Shown here piece after piece: positions 1 through 4,783 of a stretch of DNA of 5,697 nucleotides. Under the pieces are notes generated by a model. It was not told where the DNA came from, searched no databases, and worked only from the letters and a program-made list of their open reading frames with translations. The stretch covers positions 1-5,697 of the forward strand of contig CAKVAL010000054.1 of the NCBI GenBank assembly GCA_934725085.1, written 5' to 3'. Source of the DNA: an uncultured Erysipelotrichaceae bacterium (lineage in GTDB: Bacteria; Bacillota_I; Bacilli_A; Erysipelotrichales; Erysipelotrichaceae). Within the stretch, counting starts at the first letter, position 1; each line of letters starts with the position of its first letter. Made by a program: the position numbers and the translations under genes.

Positions 1-383
1 GGCCTTTCCTCATTAACCACATATCTTCTTTCATCATAGGTGCCACTGGTCAAAAGCTTATGAAATTTCTTAATTAACTCCTCGGTTAATGGTTCTTTAT
101 CGATAGCCTTATTAAGCATATAATCGAAACTAATTCTCAAATTATCAATCTCATACAAAGTTAAGAGATCCCCTGTATAATTAATTACTCTCCTACTATC
201 AAATATTTCTTTTACATCTAGATACTTGATATTAGTATTCTCAATTACTCCAGAATGATATGAGAAAAGGATTCTAAAATCTTTTAGAATATCTTGTGTT
301 TTATCTAACGAGTCTATTTCTAGACTCTTCCAATAATCAATTGATTTCACATATCCATATACATTTTTATGAAAAGAGAACAT
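1..383 (-). CDS. Fic family protein, N-terminal part (cut by window start)
   Basis: The minus strand reads 127 codons from the ATG at 383-381 and leaves the window still open. Fic proteins usually transfer AMP, or another nucleotide or phosphate group, to target hydroxyls, using an HxFx(D/E)GNGRxxR loop that would lie beyond the window. Visible here are the typical Fic N-terminal segments: residues 40-52 (FSYHSGVIENTNI) and 68-81 (INYTGDLLTLYEIDN), then 107-124, containing FHKLLTSGTYDERRYVVN, which normally leads into the Fic core. Residues 44-49 (SGVIEN) fit the (S/T)xxxE(G/N) inhibitory motif, so this looks like a class II, self-inhibited Fic protein. The start is the first ATG after the upstream gene's stop. 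No good Shine-Dalgarno lies at normal spacing, since the GGTGGG at 408-403 is 19 nt away, so translational coupling to the upstream gene is likely. Family assignment is confident. Catalytic competence and target cannot be judged from this part. Confidence 0.88.
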   Translation of the reverse strand, partial: MFSFHKNVYGYVKSIDYWKSLEIDSLDKTQDILKDFRILFSYHSGVIENTNIKYLDVKEIFDSRRVINYTGDLLTLYEIDNLRISFDYMLNKAIDKEPLTEELIKKFHKLLTSGTYDERRYVVNEER

Positions 384-392
384 AGCACAATT

Positions 393-1697
393 TTATTTAA
401 CAACCCACCTACCATCACGTTTTGAACCATTTCGTTCAATAATTCCATATTCTTGTAATTTAGAACAAATTTTTTGAACGCCAGGAACGCTAATGCCAGT
501 TTTTTCTGCAACTTCTTTAATTGTCAATCTTCCATCTTTTGATAAAATATCGACTATTATTTTTTGATTTTCATTTAAACCACTCTTATTAAGTGCAATT
601 GTTTTTCGATTTACTACTTCAGGTCTTTCAAAAGCTAAAGGAATAGTAACCTTTAGCATTCCATCATCAAAAGAAAATACATCTCTACCATACTTTTCAA
701 CTATGGTAGGAATTCCATGACCACTTTGTTCAGCATATTTAGCTGCCATAAATATTGTTAGTAAACTTTTATTCACAGGTACACTTGTTCCATGATAAAA
801 GCCTTCTTTAGACAAAGAAAAAGGAAGTCCACCATATGAAACAACTTCAATACGGTCATCAAACATATACACAGAAGGAGCAATACCATCTTTCCAATCA
901 TTATGCAAACAAGCATTAATCCAAGCTTCTCTAAAACTTGGAAAGTCAAATAAAGATTGTTCTTTTCTAAGTGCACCTTCAAGATTAACATCAGTGATAT
1001 TTATTGCCTCAAAATACTGCAAAACCTCTGAAACCGAAATCAAAAGACATTTGCTACCATACTCAGTTCTTTTAGACATAACACTTTTATCCATTCCCTC
1101 AAAAACTACAACCTTTAAAGATATTTCATTTTTATCAGACAATAAATAGGCATTCATATTAAAATTACCATCTCTATTTAACAGCCAATAATTAGAATAA
1201 AATTCTTTAGTTGGTTTTGGATGGATTCCATTACCAGCTAGTATTCCAAACAATGAATTAAAACTTAAATTTTGATTAGGAGAAGACTTTTGGCGCAAAA
1301 TATCTGAATCAGATGAAGCAAGCATTTTTCTCAACACATCGTTTGTTACCTTTTCATCAGCTGAAACATTTCTCAAATAGTATCTACCATCAAATGAGTA
1401 GGGTATATCCAGCCCACTTACGGTGATCTTTATATAGGCCTTACCAGTATCATCCTTTAATTCTTCAATATCGGCATAAATGCGTGGTTCAATCTTATCA
1501 CGGATTCTATTTCTAATATCCATTAACGTTTCCTTACCAATAGACAAACCACAAACATTTCCATCATCGTTTACACCAAAATAAACAGTAGCCTTTCCAT
1601 GTTTATTAAGCATTGAAGTAAGTGATTTTAAGCCCTTATCAAGTTGCCCTAACCCCTCTTTAAATTCTTGATACTCATTCTCGAAACCGATATTCAT
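393..1697 (-). CDS. AlbA_2 / GHKL-like ATPase / winged-helix regulator
   Basis: This 434-aa protein has three recognisable parts. Residues ~7-126 are an AlbA_2 (Schlafen-type) nucleic-acid-binding domain, with EYQEFKEG at 8-15, the GKATVYFGVNDDGNVCG strand-turn at 34-50 and the closing YYLRN near 106-110. Residues ~240-355 resemble the HATPase_c_4 domain: REAWINACLHNDW at 256-268 matches the usual REALVNAxxHRDY box, DRIEVVSYGGLP lies at 281-292, and SGHGIPTIVEKYG at 325-337 matches the glycine motif. Residues ~374-434 form a winged helix (NENQKIIVDIL, then TIKEVAEKTGISVPGVQKIC). Proteins of this build are usually annotated as putative transcriptional regulators or RecG-like DNA-binding proteins; biochemical roles are mostly unknown. 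The start is well supported by AGGAG at 1708-1704, six bases from the ATG. The repeat array just upstream suggests autoregulation. The Fic gene follows after 9 nt in the same frame, so the two are probably co-transcribed. A role as partner or regulator of Fic is inference. Confidence 0.9.
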   Translation of the reverse strand: MNIGFENEYQEFKEGLGQLDKGLKSLTSMLNKHGKATVYFGVNDDGNVCGLSIGKETLMDIRNRIRDKIEPRIYADIEELKDDTGKAYIKITVSGLDIPYSFDGRYYLRNVSADEKVTNDVLRKMLASSDSDILRQKSSPNQNLSFNSLFGILAGNGIHPKPTKEFYSNYWLLNRDGNFNMNAYLLSDKNEISLKVVVFEGMDKSVMSKRTEYGSKCLLISVSEVLQYFEAINITDVNLEGALRKEQSLFDFPSFREAWINACLHNDWKDGIAPSVYMFDDRIEVVSYGGLPFSLSKEGFYHGTSVPVNKSLLTIFMAAKYAEQSGHGIPTIVEKYGRDVFSFDDGMLKVTIPLAFERPEVVNRKTIALNKSGLNENQKIIVDILSKDGRLTIKEVAEKTGISVPGVQKICSKLQEYGIIERNGSKRDGRWVVK

Positions 1698-1703
1698 ATT
1701 ATT

Positions 1704-1708
1704 CTCCT
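1704..1708 (-). promoter_or_regulatory. Ribosome binding site of the AlbA_2 gene
   Basis: The minus strand reads AGGAG here, six bases before the ATG at 1697-1695. It fixes the start of the 434-aa protein and contrasts with the lack of such a site before the 51-aa, YigZ and Fic genes in this window. Confidence 0.8.
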
Positions 1709-1726
1709 TTTATCAATATGTACTGT

Positions 1727-1808
1727 AAAATATACTTAAAATATACTTTCAAAATATACTTAAAGTATACTATAAAATATACTTAAAATATACTTTCAAA
1801 ATATACTT
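1727..1808 (-). repeat. Seven-copy ~11-bp repeat array, probable operator
   Basis: On the plus strand the unit AAAATATACTT occurs exactly at 1727-1737, 1738-1748, 1751-1761, 1774-1784, 1785-1795 and 1798-1808, with a variant AAAGTATACT at 1762-1771. The starts are 11, 13, 11, 12, 11 and 13 bp apart, close to one helical turn. The array is really a 35-bp block of three units (1727-1761) repeated identically at 1774-1808, with the variant unit between them. That central copy contains the perfect 8-bp palindrome AGTATACT (1764-1771), and the other copies are one base off it. The array ends 29 bp before the AlbA_2 ATG. It therefore covers the expected promoter of that gene: TTGAAA occurs once per block on the minus strand, and TACAGT at 1727-1722 lies 19 bp from the nearer one, a weak fit. 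Cooperative binding by the winged-helix product is a reasonable inference. The spacers are too short for CRISPR. Confidence 0.75.
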
Positions 1809-1842
1809 TTTAATAGAAATAATGTTTTTAGTGATTTTTGTT

Positions 1843-1884
1843 AAAATTACTTTACCAGCTTCTCTAGAGACAAGTAATTGTTTT
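1843..1884. repeat. Inverted repeat, possible hairpin or terminator
   Basis: Perfect 8-bp arms AATTACTT (1845-1852) and AAGTAATT (1872-1879) flank a 19-bp centre that itself contains the 10-bp palindrome TCTCTAGAGA (1861-1870). If G1880 bulges, the stem can extend by A/T pairs toward 1843 and 1884. In the minus direction it lies between the end of the 51-aa gene and the repeat array. Short T runs follow on both strands, so it may act as a back-up or bidirectional terminator, or it may mark the edge of the AlbA_2-Fic block. No function is proven. Confidence 0.35.
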
Positions 1885-1888
1885 ATCA

Positions 1889-1919
1889 TAAGAAAAAGCT
1901 AGTCATTATTAACACTAGC
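1889..1919 (-). terminator. Intrinsic terminator of the 51-aa gene
   Basis: Read on the minus strand, GCTAGT (1919-1914) pairs with ACTAGC (1903-1898) around a 10-nt loop and is followed immediately by TTTTTCTT. The stem overlaps the last codons and TAG stop of the small gene, a compact arrangement that supports that gene being a separate transcription unit. The stem is only 6 bp, so efficiency is uncertain. Confidence 0.55.
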
Positions 1920-2054
1920 CTCATCCTTATTCTCTTCAACTTCCGTCTCTTTCTTCTTCTTAGTATCATCCTTGATACCATAGACATCACATTTCTCTTG
2001 AAATTCCTTTTCAGCCTCTTCAAGATCCTTCAATACTTCTTCTAAAGTTCGCAT
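1899..2054 (-). CDS. 51-aa charged hypothetical protein
   Basis: This short gene reads ATG at 2054-2052 to TAG at 1901-1899. The protein begins MRTLEEVLKDLEEAEKEF, a likely amphipathic helix over residues 1-22. It continues through a CDVYGIKDD turn and ends in a highly charged tail from residue 28 containing KKKK at 32-35. It has 18 acidic against 10 basic residues, no membrane segment and a single cysteine at 22. I do not recognise a family; the charged helix superficially recalls small nuclease subunits such as XseB, but the sequence does not match. Support for a real gene comes from its surroundings: an extended -10 (TGCTAAAAT, 2070-2062) places the transcript start at about the ATG, and a hairpin with a T-run lies at the stop codon. 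There is no Shine-Dalgarno, so translation would be leaderless. It diverges from the YigZ gene across 37 bp. Confidence 0.55.
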   Translation of the reverse strand: MRTLEEVLKDLEEAEKEFQEKCDVYGIKDDTKKKKETEVEENKDEASVNND

Positions 2055-2056
2055 GC

Positions 2057-2085
2057 TTAATATTTTAGCACAAAATCAGTATAAT
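2057..2085 (+). promoter_or_regulatory. Promoter of the YigZ operon, giving a leaderless mRNA
   Basis: TTAATA (2057-2062, four of six consensus bases) and a perfect TATAAT (2080-2085) are separated by 17 bp. The six bases after the -10 place the expected start of transcription at 2092, which is the A of the YigZ ATG. The -35 box touches the oppositely oriented -10 of the 51-aa gene, so polymerase binding in the two directions may compete. Confidence 0.6.
2062..2070 (-). promoter_or_regulatory. Extended -10 promoter of the 51-aa gene
   Basis: The minus strand reads TGCTAAAAT from 2070 to 2062, a TGn-extended -10 with five of six consensus bases. No convincing -35 is seen, which extended -10 promoters can tolerate. 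Transcription would begin near 2055, so the ATG at 2054 would be at or next to the 5' end of the mRNA. Confidence 0.5.
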
Positions 2086-2091
2086 AAATTT

Positions 2092-2688
2092 ATGTACGTA
2101 AAACAGGAAACAGTCAACACCATCGTAATTGAAAAAAGTAGATTCATAACCTACTTAAAACCAGTTAAAGATGAACAAGACTTTAAAGACTATCTAAAAG
2201 AAATAAAAAAGAAGCACTATGATGCTACTCACGTATGCTCAGCACTAGTGATTGGTGATATTAAAAGAAGCAGTGATGATGGAGAACCAAGCGGCACTGC
2301 AGGATCACCCATATTAAACGTCCTTGTTAAAAACAACCTAAACAACACCTGTGCTTTAGTAGTAAGATACTTCGGTGGTATTAAATTAGGTGCTGGTGGC
2401 CTTATAAGAGCTTATGGTAATAGTGTAAGCGAAGCCTTGAAACAAGCAAGCATCATGGAAGATGTAGCTTACAACAAGTACCAAATTGTCTTATCTTATG
2501 AAATTGCCAACAAAGTAAATCCTATCTTGATGGCTAATACTCTTAAACTAGATACTGATTATGATGAAAACGTTACTTTTAGCTATGTATTAAAAGATGA
2601 AAACATCAATAATAAGATAGTTGAAATCACAAGAGGACTAGTTCCTACATGCATTGGAAAAGAAATTATTCAAAAGGTGGTAAAATAA
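2092..2688 (+). CDS. YigZ/IMPACT family protein (UPF0029)
   Basis: The 198-aa product has the full family signature: HVCSALVIG at 47-55, SDDGEPSGTAGSPIL at 61-75 and RYFGGIKLGAGGLIRAYG at 92-109. These mark the UPF0029 N-terminal domain (about residues 10-120); a less conserved C-terminal part (about 130-190) corresponds to DUF1949. Length agrees with bacterial YigZ proteins of about 200 aa. Eukaryotic IMPACT regulates the kinase GCN2; the bacterial function is not firmly established, though a nucleic-acid- or translation-related role has been proposed from structure. An ATG at 2053 is in frame and would add 13 residues, but I reject it: 2092 gives the usual family N-terminus (MYVKQETVNTIVIEKSRFI), and the TATAAT at 2080-2085 lies downstream of 2053. 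There is no Shine-Dalgarno. The next gene begins 4 bp after the stop, forming a two-gene operon. Confidence 0.92.
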   Translation: MYVKQETVNTIVIEKSRFITYLKPVKDEQDFKDYLKEIKKKHYDATHVCSALVIGDIKRSSDDGEPSGTAGSPILNVLVKNNLNNTCALVVRYFGGIKLGAGGLIRAYGNSVSEALKQASIMEDVAYNKYQIVLSYEIANKVNPILMANTLKLDTDYDENVTFSYVLKDENINNKIVEITRGLVPTCIGKEIIQKVVK

Positions 2689-2692
2689 AAAT

Positions 2693-3097
2693 ATGGACAT
2701 ACTATCATTTTTAACAGTATATAATTCTTACATTAAATACATCTATTGCTTATTGGCAATTATTATCCTAATTGTCCTTATTATGATGTTTAAAAAGTTA
2801 ATCATCCTAGCTAATTCAAGTTCTAAACTATTAGAAACACAAGAAAGAATTGATACTAAACTTGTAGAAACACAAGAAAAACTTACAAAAGTTGAATATA
2901 CAGCTACTACAAGCATTCCTTTCTTTTTAAAGATATTTGGAACAATTGGTCTAATTAAAGCTATTACTAAAGACTTCTTCGACACTAAAAAGAAAAAGAG
3001 AAGTATTCGTAAGTCTATTAATAAAGTACGTAAACTAAATAAAAAAGCTAACAACATCTTATCACTTGGTAAAATGGTTAGCTCACTAGTAAGATAA
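2693..3097 (+). CDS. Small membrane protein with coiled coil, function unknown
   Basis: This 134-aa protein has an N-terminal membrane segment (about residues 15-38, very rich in Ile and Leu, ending in MMFKK). A predicted coiled coil follows (about 40-68), built from two near-identical 11-residue units, KLLETQERID (45-54) and KLVETQEKLT (56-65). Next come a second moderately hydrophobic stretch (75-92, PFFLKIFGTIGLIKAI) and a strongly basic tail (99-119, containing KKKKRSIRKS). The general build recalls DUF948-like single-pass proteins, but I do not recognise a specific family. AAGGTGG at 2674-2680, inside the end of the YigZ gene, lies 12 nt before the ATG and is an acceptable ribosome site; together with the 4-bp gap it indicates co-transcription with the YigZ gene. 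The stop codon lies within the stem of the following terminator. The basic tail would probably face the cytoplasm; topology is inference. Confidence 0.8.
   Translation: MDILSFLTVYNSYIKYIYCLLAIIILIVLIMMFKKLIILANSSSKLLETQERIDTKLVETQEKLTKVEYTATTSIPFFLKIFGTIGLIKAITKDFFDTKKKKRSIRKSINKVRKLNKKANNILSLGKMVSSLVR
2832..2879 (+). repeat. Internal 15-bp direct repeat in the membrane-protein gene
   Basis: TAGAAACACAAGAAA occurs at 2832-2846 and again at 2865-2879, exactly 33 bp apart. The 11-codon period keeps the reading frame and encodes the repeated ETQE segments of the predicted coiled coil. The DNA identity suggests a fairly recent in-frame duplication. Confidence 0.7.
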
Positions 3098-3118
3098 TCA
3101 CTTGATTATCTTTTTCTT
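3092..3118 (+). terminator. Intrinsic terminator of the YigZ operon
   Basis: AGATAATCA (3092-3100) and TGATTATCT (3103-3111) form a stem of up to nine pairs, opening to a 4-nt loop in practice. A T-rich tail, TTTTTCTTT, follows from 3111. The stem includes the TAA stop of the upstream gene. The minus direction lacks a T-run, so it should serve only plus-strand transcripts. Confidence 0.75.
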
Positions 3119-3119
3119 T

Positions 3120-3152
3120 ATGAAAATATGATTCCCTTAGGGAACCATATTT
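3120..3152 (-). terminator. gpmI: Intrinsic terminator of the phosphoglycerate mutase gene
   Basis: The arms 3124-3136 and 3140-3152 are complementary over 13 positions around a 3-nt loop. The one odd position (3131/3145) is an A-C mismatch in plus-strand RNA but a G-U pair in minus-strand RNA, which points to use by the minus-strand gene ending 3 bp away. The stem ends in ATATTTT, with a limited U-run afterward. Some bidirectional activity is possible. Confidence 0.7.
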
Positions 3153-3155
3153 ATT

Positions 3156-4721
3156 TTAGATCATTGGCTTATCCCAGCACTCTGGAGCCTCTAAACCTAA
3201 TAGTTTGAAGACAGTAGCTGCGATATTACTTAAACCATATTCTCCATCTTTAATAGTTACATCATCAGCATTGTAGATAATGAAAGGAACCTTATTTAAA
3301 GTATGAGAAGTCTTAGGTTGAAGTGGATCAGTCTCCTTCTTTTGTTTCTGATACATTTCATCCGCATTACCATGGTCAGCAGTAACAAGAAGGATGCAAT
3401 CATTACGCTTACAAGCTTCCATTACTCTTCTTAAATTCAAATCAACTGACTCAACGCCAATAATAGTAGCTTCATAATCACCAGTATGACCAACCATATC
3501 ACCATTTGGATAATTAGTTCTTAAGAAAGTATACTTCTTAGAATCAATAGCCTCAACAAGCTTATCAGTAATATCAGAAGACTTCATCCAAGGTCTTTGA
3601 TCAAATGGACATAAGTCAGACTTAATCTCAACCCAAGTTTCCAAGTTCTCGTCAAACTTCTCACTTCTATTACCATTCCAGAAATAAGTAACATGACCAA
3701 ACTTTTGAGTCTCAGAAATTGCATAAGTAGGAACACCATACTTAACAAAATATTCTGACATAGTATTCTTAATCTCTGGTGGATTAACTAAATAATTTGT
3801 AGGAATATGCAAGTCACCATCATACTCAAGCATACCAGCATACATCACATCAACTTCCTTACTCTTAGTGAACTTGTAACCATTATTATCAAATGCACGA
3901 GAGATTTCTAGAGCTCTATCACCTCTGAAATTGAAGAAAATAACTGAATCATGATCCTCAATAGTACCTACTGGTACATCATTTTCACAAATAACAAACT
4001 CAGGAAGATTTTGGTCATCATAACCGCCTTCTTGACGATAAGTCTCAATTGCTTCTGTAGCACTATTGAACTTTCTACCAATACCAGCAACATGAACATC
4101 CCAACCTCTTCTAACCATATCCCAATCAGCCTCATAACGGTCCATTGTGATATACATTCTGCCACCACCTGAAGCAATCTTTGCGTCAAATATGTCATCA
4201 TTTAAAGAAGCCATATGTTCTTCTAAATCATTAACATAAATAAGACCACTAGTATCAGGAACATCTCTACCATCCATTAAACAATGAACTCTAACACGAT
4301 TAATTCCTTCTTTCTTAGCCTCAGTAATCATAGCCTTAACATGCTTGATATTTGAGTGAACATTACCATCAGAAAGTAAACCTAAGAAATGTAAAGTATG
4401 ACCCTTAGCATTCTCAATTAACTTCTTCCAAGTCTCACTTTGATAAATTGAACCACTCTCAATTGATTCATTAACAAGTTTAGCACCCTGTGAATAAACT
4501 TGACCACAGCCAATCGCATTATGACCAACCTCAGAGTTACCCATATCATCATCACTAGGTAAGCCTACAGCTGTACCATGAGCCTTAATCTTAGTCCAAG
4601 GACTATTAGCCTTTAAATAATCTAATGTAGGAGTATAAGCATTCGCAACAGCATTTCCTTTAGTGTTATCACTCTCACCAACGCCATCCATAACAACTAG
4701 AACAACAGGTTTTTTATTCAT
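3156..4721 (-). CDS. gpmI: 2,3-bisphosphoglycerate-independent phosphoglycerate mutase
   Basis: This cytoplasmic, metal-dependent enzyme interconverts 3- and 2-phosphoglycerate in glycolysis and gluconeogenesis. The 521 aa contain the alkaline-phosphatase-fold metal sites: D12 (VMDGVGES), the phosphoserine nucleophile S63 in MGNSEVGHNAIG, D408 and H412 in NGDMVGHTGD, D449 and H450 in TADHGNADEM, and H473 in SHTL. Substrate-domain motifs are also complete: LLSDGNVHSN (115-124), MDGRDVPD (149-156), GGGRMYITMDRYEADW (185-200) and FNFRGDRA (263-270). Several of these, notably IKAHGTAVGLPSDDDMGNSE, the GGGRMYITMDRY stretch and KFGHVTYFWNGNRS (340-353), match the plant/trypanosomatid sequence type rather than the classical Bacillus type. 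No motif is missing, so it should be active. GAGGG at 4734-4730 lies eight bases before the ATG. It diverges from the dipeptidase gene and has its own terminator, so it is probably monocistronic. Confidence 0.96.
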   Translation of the reverse strand: MNKKPVVLVVMDGVGESDNTKGNAVANAYTPTLDYLKANSPWTKIKAHGTAVGLPSDDDMGNSEVGHNAIGCGQVYSQGAKLVNESIESGSIYQSETWKKLIENAKGHTLHFLGLLSDGNVHSNIKHVKAMITEAKKEGINRVRVHCLMDGRDVPDTSGLIYVNDLEEHMASLNDDIFDAKIASGGGRMYITMDRYEADWDMVRRGWDVHVAGIGRKFNSATEAIETYRQEGGYDDQNLPEFVICENDVPVGTIEDHDSVIFFNFRGDRALEISRAFDNNGYKFTKSKEVDVMYAGMLEYDGDLHIPTNYLVNPPEIKNTMSEYFVKYGVPTYAISETQKFGHVTYFWNGNRSEKFDENLETWVEIKSDLCPFDQRPWMKSSDITDKLVEAIDSKKYTFLRTNYPNGDMVGHTGDYEATIIGVESVDLNLRRVMEACKRNDCILLVTADHGNADEMYQKQKKETDPLQPKTSHTLNKVPFIIYNADDVTIKDGEYGLSNIAATVFKLLGLEAPECWDKPMI

Positions 4722-4783
4722 CTTTTTTACCCTCTTTCCATCTAAAATATTATCATATAATCATAAAAAAGGAGCTACCAATT
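4722..4783. promoter_or_regulatory. Divergent promoter region, mutase and dipeptidase genes
   Basis: This 62-bp gap holds both ribosome sites: GAGGG (4734-4730) on the minus strand, and AAGGAG (4769-4774), nine bases before the dipeptidase ATG, on the plus strand. Minus-strand candidates are TTGGTA (4781-4776) and TATGAT (4757-4752), 18 bp apart. Plus-strand candidates are TTTACC (4726-4731) with TATTAT (4748-4753), 16 bp apart, or a perfect TATAAT (4756-4761) without a clear -35. The two promoters overlap heavily. No operator or riboswitch is evident. Confidence 0.45.

Noticed and set aside
384..395. Sequencing error or nonsense mutation splitting one AlbA_2-Fic gene
   Set aside because: Each half has a complete natural domain end or start, and the Fic N-terminus begins at a sensible ATG, so two genes is simpler. 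The fusion idea is kept only as a finding to test.
773..991. 72-aa minus-strand frame inside the AlbA_2 gene
   Set aside because: It is an alternative frame within the ATPase-like domain, with no independent support.
1727..1808. CRISPR array
   Set aside because: The units are 11 bp with spacers of 0-2 bp, the AT-rich repeats do not fit any CRISPR layout, and no cas gene is near.
1727..1808. Terminal inverted repeats of an insertion sequence
   Set aside because: The copies are direct repeats, and neither a transposase gene nor a matching inverted end is visible.
2053..2091. Upstream in-frame ATG at 2053 as the YigZ start
   Set aside because: It lies upstream of the TATAAT at 2080-2085, has no ribosome site, adds 13 residues foreign to the family N-terminus and overlaps the start of the 51-aa gene.
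2743..3057. 104-aa minus-strand frame opposite the membrane protein gene
   Set aside because: Its hydrophobic look is the mirror of the AT-rich coding strand, and it lacks a ribosome site, whereas the plus frame has operon spacing and a terminator.
3951..4201. Open frames on both strands inside the phosphoglycerate mutase gene
   Set aside because: They overlap strongly conserved mutase motifs, have no ribosome sites and give no recognisable protein.
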